Assembly (NCBI GenBank): GCA_964440805.1
Contig: CAYTTR010000009.1
Location: 13,286-77,285 of the forward strand
Source of the DNA: CAYTTR01 sp964440805
Lineage (GTDB): Bacteria; Acidobacteriota; Aminicenantia; Aminicenantales; Aminicenantaceae
Reading direction: 5' to 3'
DNA length: 64,000 bases
Shown piece by piece: positions 1 through 7,711 of this stretch (position 1 is the stretch's first letter; each line of letters starts with the position of its first letter). The notes below the pieces were generated by a model. It was not told where the DNA came from. It made no database searches and saw only the letters and a program-made list of their open reading frames with translations. Both the position numbers and the translations under genes were made by a program.

Positions 1-2
1 CC

Positions 3-1859
3 ACAATAGAATGTGAAGCCTGTCATATAAACAAGGAAACCGGAGCTGTTCGGGAACATACAGCGGTTACTTTTCCCTCTGGAGCGGTAGTAGAGAACCT
101 GGGACCTGAAGCTCTCTGTATGGAATGCCATCAAGGAAGAGCTTCAAAAAAAGATGTTGACATGACTATCGACAGCGCCGGTGTCATTGATCCGGACACC
201 CCTTCTTCTTTGTTAAGGTTTGTCAATATCCACTACTATGCGGCTGCCTCTACCCAGTTGGGAACACTTGTTGAGGGAGGATATGAATATCAAGGAAAAT
301 CATATGATGCCCGGTTTTCTCATTTAACCGGCTATAATGCCTGCATAACTTGTCATAATCCTCATTCTCTTGAAGTGGAATTGGGTCCTTGCCATACCTG
401 CCATGAAGGAGTGAAAGACCCCAAGGATATCCGTTATTACGGGTCGTTTGTTGATTATGACGGAGACGGTAATATCACTGAGGGTATGTTTTACGAAATT
501 GAAGACATTAAAAACATCCTTTATCAGGTAATGCAGAGTTATGCCCGGGAAGTGATTAATATTCCTATTGTTTACGATTCTCATACTTATCCTTATTTCT
601 TCACCGATGTAAACGGGAATGGAGAGCCTGATCCCGAAGAGTTGAACTACGGAAACCGGTATACTTCTTTTTCCGCCCGCCTGCTCCGGGCAGCTTATAA
701 TTATCAGGTTGCCCAAAAAGATCCCGCGGCTTACGCCCACGGCGGCAAATATATTATCCAGATTCTTTATGATTCAATAGAGGATCTTAACCGTCAGCTG
801 GCTTCTCCCCTTTCTTTAAACGTAGCCAGAGTAGATGAAGGTCATTTCGACGGATCATCTGAAGCCTGGAGACATTGGGATGAAGACGGCGAAGTTCCAA
901 GTTCATGTTCAAAATGCCATAGTGCCGAAGGCCTTGCCTATTTTCTGGAAAATGGAGATTTGGCTTCCCAGGAAATTTCCAATGGAATGTTATGTGCCAC
1001 TTGTCATACAACCCCTCCTCATGTGAGACGAGTCGGTCAAGTGACCTTTCCTTCCGGCGAAGTAGAAGACATGGGAGACACTTCCAATCTTTGTCTTCAG
1101 TGCCATCAAGGACGGGCTTCAAAATATTCCGTGGAGTCAACTATTGCCTCTTCTCCCGGGCCTTACGGGTTTATAAATATCCATTACTTTCCGGCTGCAG
1201 CTGTTCTTTTCGGCTCTGAAGTCAAAGGGGGATTTGAGTACGCCGGGAAAATCTACGCCGGCCAGCAAACTTTCCCCAATCATTTAGGCAAATTCGACAC
1301 TTGTGTTGAATGTCATATGGGAACAAAAAGTGAAGCCAAGCCTTACGACCATCAAGGGAGACTCCACAATGTCCAAACACCTAATCCTGAAGATTGTGTC
1401 TACTGCCATGGACAGGATATTTCCCAGCCGTATCCGGGCGCAGATCCGGCTAAATTCAGTTTTGAGGGGATCAGGCCAGCTTCCATTCCCGACTTCGATG
1501 GGGATGGAAACCGGAGTGAATCTATTAAAGACGAAATTAAGGGTCTGGAAAAAGAACTATATGCCTGGATACAAAAATATGCTTTGGAAAAACTGGGAGC
1601 TCCCATTGTTTACGATTCTCACAACTATCCTTATTTCTTCAATGACCTCAATGCCAATGGCAAAGTCGACCCCGGGGAAAATATTTATCCCAATCAATTT
1701 AGGCAATTTAATACCCGGCTTCTCAAAGCAGCCTATAATTTTCAGCTTAGTAAAAAAGAACCCTGCGGATATATTCATAATGCCTGGTATGTGGCTCAGC
1801 TCTTGGTGGATTCAATTATCGACTTGGGAGGAGATTCGGCTAAATACTCCTGGCGATAA
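3..1859 (+). CDS. Multihaem c-type cytochrome, partial (5' end outside window)
   Basis: Exported electron-transfer protein of unknown partner. The frame is open to base 3, so the start and probable signal peptide lie upstream. Nine CxxCH haem sites are visible (CEACH, CMECH, CITCH, CHTCH, CSKCH, CATCH, CLQCH, CVECH, CVYCH). The protein is a tandem duplication: about 3-820 and 900-1859 encode two copies of a roughly 300-residue unit, each with haem sites, a DxDGDG loop, a YDSHxYPYFF segment, a DxNxNGxxDPxE loop and an RLLxAAYN helix. The acidic loops look like EF-hand or dockerin calcium loops; the DxNxNG type keeps an acidic residue at loop position 12. Periplasmic or cell-surface location is inferred from the haem sites. 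I do not recognise a named family. An inverted-repeat element follows 32 bases after the stop. Confidence 0.9.
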   Translation, partial: TIECEACHINKETGAVREHTAVTFPSGAVVENLGPEALCMECHQGRASKKDVDMTIDSAGVIDPDTPSSLLRFVNIHYYAAASTQLGTLVEGGYEYQGKSYDARFSHLTGYNACITCHNPHSLEVELGPCHTCHEGVKDPKDIRYYGSFVDYDGDGNITEGMFYEIEDIKNILYQVMQSYAREVINIPIVYDSHTYPYFFTDVNGNGEPDPEELNYGNRYTSFSARLLRAAYNYQVAQKDPAAYAHGGKYIIQILYDSIEDLNRQLASPLSLNVARVDEGHFDGSSEAWRHWDEDGEVPSSCSKCHSAEGLAYFLENGDLASQEISNGMLCATCHTTPPHVRRVGQVTFPSGEVEDMGDTSNLCLQCHQGRASKYSVESTIASSPGPYGFINIHYFPAAAVLFGSEVKGGFEYAGKIYAGQQTFPNHLGKFDTCVECHMGTKSEAKPYDHQGRLHNVQTPNPEDCVYCHGQDISQPYPGADPAKFSFEGIRPASIPDFDGDGNRSESIKDEIKGLEKELYAWIQKYALEKLGAPIVYDSHNYPYFFNDLNANGKVDPGENIYPNQFRQFNTRLLKAAYNFQLSKKEPCGYIHNAWYVAQLLVDSIIDLGGDSAKYSWR

Positions 1860-1891
1860 AGGAAGCATCCTCAAAACCGTGATAACGTGAT

Positions 1892-2037
1892 AAGAGGAAG
1901 GGTATGGGATTCGTCCCCCGCTCGATTCCTTAGTGAGGAATCTCGCTCCCATTCGGGCTTCGCTCTCCTCTCCTCCGGAGAGAAACCATGCCCGCTCTGC
2001 CCTCATAGGGGATTCCTCATCCCATACCCTTCCTCTT
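1892..2037. repeat. Large inverted-repeat element 1 (146 bp)
   Basis: Perfect 19-bp terminal inverted repeats, at 1892-1910 and 2019-2037, enclose 108 bases that are more GC-rich than the surroundings and contain smaller palindromes such as CTCCGGAG. It occupies most of the gene-free stretch 1860-2164. Its architecture matches the element at 7406-7571, and both arms carry GGTATG, though the interiors are only loosely alike. No transposase is present and no clear target duplication is seen. It could be a MITE-like non-autonomous element or a large transcribed hairpin. Confidence 0.75.
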
Positions 2038-2164
2038 CTTTAATAATACAATCCCTATCACGGAAATAGGGATGCTTGCGGCAATAAATCTTTTTTGACA
2101 AAAGGGGGCTCGAATTTTATTATGGTTCCTCTTTATAAAAAAAATATCTGAAGGAGGAATAGCT

Positions 2165-3529
2165 ATGTTTATAGGCAGAGGAAAAAAATCTTTCTTTTTA
2201 AGTTTTTTCTTATCATTATTGGTCATTACTCCTCTTCTCTTTTCAATTGAAGAGGTAGCCGGGGTCAAGGATACAAAAAATATCCTGCCTGAAAAAGAGC
2301 GGGCCAGAGTCTGGAATGAATGGCTTCGCTGGAGACTTGATAATATAATTCCGGAACTTATGAGGCGGGAAGGGATTGATATGTGGCTGATTATCAATCG
2401 TGAATATAATGAAGATCCGGTCTATCTCAGCCTGATGCCCTGGCCGACTATGGCTGCCCGCCGGACTTCCATTTTGATCTTTTTTGACCACGGAGATGAG
2501 AAAGGAGTAGAAAGGCTTTCCGGAAGTTACTATGACACTCCTGGGTGGTATAAAACAACCTGGAAAGACAAGACAAAAAAACAGTTTGTAAGTCTTGCCG
2601 AAACCATCCGGAAACTAAATCCCCGAAAAATCGGCATCAATGTTTCACCTACATTCAGGTTCGGTGACGGATTGACTGCCAGTCTGAAAGACAAGCTGAT
2701 AGAGCACCTGGGGCCGGATCTTTCAAAAAGACTGGTTTCAGCAGAAAATCTGTGTCTCGGCTGGCTGGAAACCCGTAGTCCCATGGAAATCAGTGTCTAC
2801 CGACACATCTGTGGCATCGCTCATGATATCATCGCTGAGTTTTTTTCAAACCAGGTTATCACGCCAGATATCACCACCACTGATGATGTCATCTGGTGGA
2901 TTCGCCAGAGAATTACAGACCTGGGACTGGATACCTGGTTTCAACCATCTATATCAATCCAGCGTTATGCCACAGAGGCAGAGAAATATAAAGAGAATCC
3001 AAAGGTCATCCGGAGGGGAGATCTTCTTCATTGTGATGTAGGCATCAAGTACTTGGGACTTTGTACCGATATGCAATGGCAGGCTTATGTTTGCCGGATT
3101 GGAGAAAAGAATGCACCTGAAGGAATAAAACGTGCCTTCGAACGGGCTTTAAAGGTCGGCGAAATCTTTATGGCCGAGTTTAAAGCCGGCCGGACCGGAA
3201 ATGAAATCACTGATTCAGCCATGGAAAAAGCTGCTGCTGCCGGTTTACGGCCTTTGATTTATTCACATCCCCTGGGTTTACACGGTCACGCAGCCGGAAC
3301 TTCAATGGATGCCCGGCCTGAGGATAGGGCTCCGGAAGGAATTCGCCTGGAAATGGAATATCCTCTTAATTACAATACCTGCTACGCCATTGAATTCAGC
3401 AGCACCTCCAGCATTCCGGAATGGGATGGACAAGACGTCCGGATAGGTTTCGAAGAAGATGCTGTCTTCACTGAAAATGGCTGCCGCTATATTGACGGCC
3501 GCCAGAAAAAGATTCTTCTAATAAAGTGA
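2165..3529 (+). CDS. Exported M24 family metallopeptidase (Xaa-Pro aminopeptidase-like)
   Basis: Predicted exported metallopeptidase of the M24 (pita-bread) fold, probably cleaving N-terminal residues or Xaa-Pro peptides. A Lys/Arg-rich N-terminus followed by a hydrophobic stretch (residues about 9-27) is a signal peptide or anchor. An N-terminal creatinase-like domain fills about residues 40-200. The catalytic half shows the expected dinuclear metal ligands: D291 in CDVG, D302 in CTDM, the His of SHPLGLHGH, and glutamates in AIEFSS and GFEEDAV. The start is supported by AAGGAGG about 8 bases upstream of the ATG. It stands alone on the plus strand, convergent with the ferritin-like gene. The exact substrate cannot be told from sequence. 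Confidence 0.9.
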   Translation: MFIGRGKKSFFLSFFLSLLVITPLLFSIEEVAGVKDTKNILPEKERARVWNEWLRWRLDNIIPELMRREGIDMWLIINREYNEDPVYLSLMPWPTMAARRTSILIFFDHGDEKGVERLSGSYYDTPGWYKTTWKDKTKKQFVSLAETIRKLNPRKIGINVSPTFRFGDGLTASLKDKLIEHLGPDLSKRLVSAENLCLGWLETRSPMEISVYRHICGIAHDIIAEFFSNQVITPDITTTDDVIWWIRQRITDLGLDTWFQPSISIQRYATEAEKYKENPKVIRRGDLLHCDVGIKYLGLCTDMQWQAYVCRIGEKNAPEGIKRAFERALKVGEIFMAEFKAGRTGNEITDSAMEKAAAAGLRPLIYSHPLGLHGHAAGTSMDARPEDRAPEGIRLEMEYPLNYNTCYAIEFSSTSSIPEWDGQDVRIGFEEDAVFTENGCRYIDGRQKKILLIK

Positions 3530-3549
3530 ACTCCCAAGGATAAAAAAGA

Positions 3550-4029
3550 TCAAGTTATTACTTTGTCAATATCTTTTTCGCCATAATCGGCAAATTCCTG
3601 AGCCAGAGCATATTCGCTTTTCAACATAAGAAAGTGGCTGTGCTCGATCCGGCTGAGATACTCTAAAATAGACCTGCTTTTGCCTTCGGTTTTCCGGGAG
3701 AATTCTGCATAAAACCTCTCAGCAGCTTCTTCTGCTTTCATTGCCTGGTTTAATATATCTACTAAGGAAGTATCGGCCTTTAAGTTTATTGAAGGAATTA
3801 AGACATCATCTGCTTTTTCCGGAATATCAAGATTTTCCTGAGGATATAATTTTTCCGTCAGTTTTTCCAATATCTGCCTGTGCTTTTCTTCTTCAAAAGC
3901 CAGCATCCGGAATTTTTCTTTAAGAAGCGGATTCTGGAGGCGGGATGAAATTTCAGAGTATACTTGGTAGCTGTCAATTTCTGACCGTATTGCCAGCCCG
4001 AGGAGTTCAGGCACATCTTTATCTATCAT
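3550..4029 (-). CDS. Ferritin-like diiron protein (rubrerythrin-family, COG1633 type)
   Basis: Small four-helix ferritin-like protein of 159 residues. Two helical halves each carry a diiron signature: the acidic residues of RSEIDSY with FEEEKH in the first half, and MKAEEAAERFY with RIEHSH in the second. It has no rubredoxin zinc-ribbon tail, so it differs from classical rubrerythrin. Two paralogues with the same plan lie at 13770 and 22224. A role in iron binding or peroxide and oxygen defence is inferred from the family; the substrate is unknown. It is transcribed alone, 64 bases beyond the start of which rtcB ends on the same strand, so rtcB may lie downstream... in transcription order it follows the rtcB-archease-pncB run. 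Confidence 0.82.
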   Translation of the reverse strand: MIDKDVPELLGLAIRSEIDSYQVYSEISSRLQNPLLKEKFRMLAFEEEKHRQILEKLTEKLYPQENLDIPEKADDVLIPSINLKADTSLVDILNQAMKAEEAAERFYAEFSRKTEGKSRSILEYLSRIEHSHFLMLKSEYALAQEFADYGEKDIDKVIT

Positions 4030-4093
4030 TGATTTGCTCCTTTACAATAAATTGGCTTATCCATCTTTGAAGTTAATTCTAATTACCCAAAAA

Positions 4094-5515
4094 TCAACCT
4101 TTCATAACTCCAACCGGAATTACCTTGGCCACCAGACTGCCCAATCCGGCCCGGTGGGATACCTGGACTACTTCATCAACATCCTTATAGGCTCCGGAAG
4201 CTTCTTCAGCCACACCTTTCCAGGAAGTAGATTTAAGAGAGATACCTTTATTTTCCAAATCTTTTTTTATTTCTTCTCCTCGAAATTTCCTTAAAGCTTC
4301 ATGCCGGGACATCAAACGCCCTGCACCATGAGCAGTGGAACCGAAACTGAGTTCTTCAGCTTCTTTTGTGCCGCAGAGAATATAGGAAGCTGTGCCCATG
4401 CTTCCGGGAATAATAACGGGTTGTCCAACAGTTCTTAACGTCTCAGGAATTTCTTGGCGGCCGGCACCGAAACTCCTGGTGGCTCCTTTCCGGTGAACAC
4501 AGAGCCTGAGATTTTTGCCCTCAATCCGGTGAACTTCGAATTTAGCCACATTATGACAAACGTCATAAACCTGATCCATTCCCTTATCTGTTCCCAAAAT
4601 TTTTTTAAATACATCTCTTACCCAGTGAGCAATCATCTGCCTGTTGGCAAAGGCGTAATTTACTGCAGCACACATGGCTTTATAATATTTTTTCCCCAAA
4701 TCAGAGTTTATGGGAGCATAGGTAAGCTCCCGGTCAGCTAAATGCTTAGTACCGAAAGTATTCTCCATCTGCCTGATATAGTCGGAAGCTACCTGGTGAC
4801 CAAGTCCCCGGCTTCCGCAATGGATCATAACCATGATTTGTCCTTTTGAATGGATTCCGAAAACCCCGGCTGTTTTGGAATCAAAGATTTCTTCAACCTG
4901 CTGAATTTCCAAGAAATGATTTCCTGCTCCCAGAGTCCCCAACTGGGGCAATCCTCTTTCTTTGGCCCTCCTGGAAACACAGCCGGGATCAGCATCCTTC
5001 ATCCTTCCATATTCTTCTGTCCTCTCCAGATCTCTCCGAGTGCCAAAGCCATTAGTTACAGTCCATTCTGCTCCCCGGCGCAAAACTTCTTCCAACACTT
5101 GAAAGCTGATCTCTTTTGACCTCCCTTTTCCTACTCCGGCAGGAACCTGATTAAAAATTCCATTCATCAAAGCCCCCAGGTTGTCTCTGAGTTCATCAAC
5201 TTTGTAATCTGTCTTTAACAGCCGGACTCCGCAGTTTATGTCATACCCCACTCCTCCCGGAGAAATCACTCCTTCTTCAATGTCAAAAGCAGCCACACCC
5301 CCTATGGGAAATCCATACCCTTGATGTCCATCGGGCATAAGAAAGGAAGCTTTCCTGATACCGGGGAGACAGGCAACATTTACTGCCTGGTGCAGTGTTT
5401 TATCCTTCCTCATGCTTTCCAGAAGCTTGGATGAAGCATAGATAAAAGCCGGCACCTTCATCTTGCCTTCTTCCGGGATTTTCCAAACATTTTCTTTAAT
5501 TTTTTTTATATTCAT
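4094..5515 (-). CDS. rtcB: RNA-splicing ligase RtcB
   Basis: GTP- and Mn-dependent RNA ligase joining 2',3'-cyclic phosphate ends to 5'-OH ends. At 473 residues it has the normal length. Family motifs are intact: MPDGHQGYGFPIGG, GGVGYDINCGVR, LGAGNHFLE, MIHCGSRGLGHQ, the nucleotidyl-accepting His region HRKGATRSFGAG, and STAHGAGRLMSR near the C-terminus. The start has an AAGGAG site a few bases upstream. The archease gene precedes it with 11 bases between them, so the ligase and its activator are probably co-translated. The operon order is pncB, archease, rtcB, with the ferritin-like gene after it. The context suggests RNA repair rather than tRNA intron splicing, but this is inference. Confidence 0.97.
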   Translation of the reverse strand: MNIKKIKENVWKIPEEGKMKVPAFIYASSKLLESMRKDKTLHQAVNVACLPGIRKASFLMPDGHQGYGFPIGGVAAFDIEEGVISPGGVGYDINCGVRLLKTDYKVDELRDNLGALMNGIFNQVPAGVGKGRSKEISFQVLEEVLRRGAEWTVTNGFGTRRDLERTEEYGRMKDADPGCVSRRAKERGLPQLGTLGAGNHFLEIQQVEEIFDSKTAGVFGIHSKGQIMVMIHCGSRGLGHQVASDYIRQMENTFGTKHLADRELTYAPINSDLGKKYYKAMCAAVNYAFANRQMIAHWVRDVFKKILGTDKGMDQVYDVCHNVAKFEVHRIEGKNLRLCVHRKGATRSFGAGRQEIPETLRTVGQPVIIPGSMGTASYILCGTKEAEELSFGSTAHGAGRLMSRHEALRKFRGEEIKKDLENKGISLKSTSWKGVAEEASGAYKDVDEVVQVSHRAGLGSLVAKVIPVGVMKG

Positions 5516-5526
5516 TTTCTTCTCCT

Positions 5527-5949
5527 TTAAACATCAACCACAACCTCGATAGAAACAGTTTTGTTACTTTTAATTTTCATTTCATTATAGGTTATGGCTT
5601 TTATTTCTCCGGTTATTTCATATTTTTCTTTCCTCTCGTCCCCTTTCAAGATACAATCCAAATAGTGAAGATTTTTTTCTTTTTTTATCCTCAGATTATC
5701 CGCTCTTTTAAAAACAAGACCTTTGGTTTCAAAAAGAAAAAGAATTTCCTCCAGAAAACTAACCAGAAGCTGCTCCAAATCCTTGCCTTTCACCTGAACT
5801 TTGGGTTCGAGTTTTTCTTCAATCGTGCCCGGATCCCACATCAAAGAACAAAAAGCCAAGGCTGCATTGGAAAAAGCTTCCTCAAGTGAAGCCCCTCTTG
5901 CTTGAAACTTAATATCTCCTGTATGCGGAAGGTAACGAAACTTTTTCAC
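5527..5949 (-). CDS. Archease (RtcB activator)
   Basis: Protein archease family, which promotes RtcB guanylylation and multiple turnover. The N-terminus FRYLPHTGDIKFQARG with ASLEEAFSNAA is the family signature, with the conserved acidic residue in HTGD. The 140-residue length is normal. The start codon is GTG and lies directly after the pncB stop (TGAGTG), which suggests translational coupling. Its immediate downstream neighbour is rtcB, the usual partner. The name is from family resemblance and context, both of which are strong. Confidence 0.93.
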   Translation of the reverse strand: MKKFRYLPHTGDIKFQARGASLEEAFSNAALAFCSLMWDPGTIEEKLEPKVQVKGKDLEQLLVSFLEEILFLFETKGLVFKRADNLRIKKEKNLHYLDCILKGDERKEKYEITGEIKAITYNEMKIKSNKTVSIEVVVDV

Positions 5950-7317
5950 TCAGCTTTCTCCCAGTTCCTTTATTTTAACTTTCTGGATAATTTTTCTCTG
6001 CAGCTCCTTTAGAGACGGTGATATTTCCACCGGAAAAAGGGGAGGCCGGGAAGATAATGATTTATATCTTTCCTCAAGGAGTTTGAATTCCTCCTGAAAA
6101 ACTTCTCTTATTCCTGTCAACCGGGGAAGCTCGCCCTTTATTTTTCCTCCCTTCATAACTTCTGAAAGAAGGCATTCGGCACCATCCATCTCTTCCTGCC
6201 GAAGCCCGATTACATCCTTTACCAAATTTCCTTTTTTATCTTTGAATCTAAAAATCTGCTTATCTGATGTTAGAATTTTTTTCCCTGGGCTTAACTTTAA
6301 AACCGGCTGCCCGTCGTATTTAACCAGCTTATAGGCCATATCAGAATAAGGAGCGTCTGCAGATACTCCCATTTTAGTCCCTACTCCGAATGAATCTATT
6401 TCCGCCTTTTCTTTCAAGATTTTCTGAATTTTATATTCATCAAAAGCTCCAGAAGCGAAAATTTGAGTGCCCTTCAGACCTTCCCGGTCTAAAATTTGCC
6501 TGGCTCTCCGGCTTAATTGAGCCATGTCCCCACTGTCCAGTCTTATCCCCAGGAGATTATGTCCCCGGCCTTTCATTTGTTTTCCCACCTGAGCCGCTTT
6601 ACGGCATCCTTCAATAGTATCGTAAGTGTCCACAAGCAAGACCGTGTTTTCAGGAAAAGAACGGGCATAAGCCTGAAATGCCTCCATTTCATTGGGAAAA
6701 CTGGATATATAAGAATGGGCCATGGTTCCATAAACAGGAATTCCATAAACTTTCCCAGCCATAACGTTACTTGTCCCTATGAACCCCGCTAAGTAGCTGG
6801 ACCGGGCTGCTTTCATTCCGGCATCTATTCCCTGGCATCTTCTAAGGGAAAAATCAACCAGCTTTCTTCCTTGAGCGGCATAAAAACAGCGGGCTGCCTT
6901 GGTTGCCAGCAAAACCTGAACATTAACCGCATTAATAATAAAAGTCTCCACTATTTGAGATTCAATAATGGGAGCAGTCACTTCCATAATCGGCTCATTA
7001 GCAAAGAAAATGCGTCCTTCCGGGATAGCCCTGACCTCTCCTGAAAAATACAATTTTTCCAGATAGGAAAGAAAACTTTCTTTAAATAATTTAAGGCCGG
7101 CCAAATAATCGAGCTCTTCAGAGGTAAAACTTAGGTTTTCCAGGTAGCGAAGCACATCCTCGAGACCGGCTGAAACAAAATATTTCCGGCCGGGCGGATA
7201 ATTCCGGATGAAAAGGCTGAAAGTGGCCGGAGCAAACATTTTATTTTCCCAATAGGAAGCAGCCATGGTCAGTTCATAAAGATCGGTTAATAAAGCCTCG
7301 TTTTCTCTATCAATCAT
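5950..7317 (-). CDS. pncB: Nicotinate phosphoribosyltransferase
   Basis: Makes nicotinate mononucleotide from nicotinate and PRPP with ATP hydrolysis, in NAD salvage. The 455-residue protein begins with the family N-terminus LLTDLYELTMAASYW; the phosphorylatable histidine region is GTMAHSY; LLGIRLDSGDM and FGVGTKMG form the phosphoribosyl-binding core. AAGGA lies about 8 bases before the ATG. It is the first gene of a run with archease and rtcB. The genome also encodes de novo NAD synthesis (nadA at 14870), so both routes are present. There is no obvious link of NAD salvage with RNA repair beyond shared transcription. Confidence 0.95.
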   Translation of the reverse strand: MIDRENEALLTDLYELTMAASYWENKMFAPATFSLFIRNYPPGRKYFVSAGLEDVLRYLENLSFTSEELDYLAGLKLFKESFLSYLEKLYFSGEVRAIPEGRIFFANEPIMEVTAPIIESQIVETFIINAVNVQVLLATKAARCFYAAQGRKLVDFSLRRCQGIDAGMKAARSSYLAGFIGTSNVMAGKVYGIPVYGTMAHSYISSFPNEMEAFQAYARSFPENTVLLVDTYDTIEGCRKAAQVGKQMKGRGHNLLGIRLDSGDMAQLSRRARQILDREGLKGTQIFASGAFDEYKIQKILKEKAEIDSFGVGTKMGVSADAPYSDMAYKLVKYDGQPVLKLSPGKKILTSDKQIFRFKDKKGNLVKDVIGLRQEEMDGAECLLSEVMKGGKIKGELPRLTGIREVFQEEFKLLEERYKSLSSRPPLFPVEISPSLKELQRKIIQKVKIKELGES

Positions 7318-7405
7318 GATTTATTCCTTCTTTATTAAATAAAGGAGTAGTAACTTTTTATTAATTATTATTCAGATTCCTCCAGAAATCAAATTTCAAA
7401 TTTTT

Positions 7406-7571
7406 TTGAATAGGAGAACATCAGGTATGCCCAGAGCGACATTGAGGCGTTATTCTTCTCAAGCTACTCTTCGAGGGAATCCGACTTTGTCGGACGGCGA
7501 GGATGCAGTGAGAGAAAGGCGAAAAAGCGCCGAAGTAAAGCAAAGAGCATACCTGATGTTCTCCTGTTCAA
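7406..7571. repeat. Large inverted-repeat element 2 (166 bp)
   Basis: Arms of 25 bp at 7406-7430 and 7547-7571 are complementary with one mismatch. They enclose 116 bases holding smaller hairpins (TCCGA/TCGGA and GGCG/CGCC). The element occupies the gene-free stretch 7318-7711 upstream of the fused cytochrome gene. It shares architecture with the 1892-2037 element: terminal palindrome, GGTATG in each arm, GC-rich interior of similar length. A plus-strand open frame across it is a by-product of the palindrome. Confidence 0.75.
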
Positions 7572-7649
7572 TGGATTCAACCACACAAAAAGGAAGAAAA
7601 CCAAATGTTTTAACAAAATGATATTGAGGCGATAGGTTAAATAAATTCT

Positions 7650-7678
7650 TTCGGATTAGTCAACATTTTTGGTATAAT
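7650..7678 (+). promoter_or_regulatory. Extended -10 sigma-70-type promoter for the fused cytochrome
   Basis: A perfect TATAAT at 7673-7678 is preceded by TGG, giving an extended -10 (TGNTATAAT). The -35 region at 7650-7655 is weak. It lies 34 bases before the ATG at 7712. The call is by motif only. Confidence 0.5.
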
Positions 7679-7711
7679 GGACGGCAGAAAAAATGGAGAA
7701 GGATTGGGGTC

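Noticed and set aside
1892..7571. The inverted-repeat elements as integron attC sites
   Set aside because: The arms lack the GTTRRRY core and no integron integrase is present.
7406..7621. A plus-strand reading frame across the inverted-repeat element
   Set aside because: It starts at the element boundary and is explained by the palindrome; no ribosome site or family signal.
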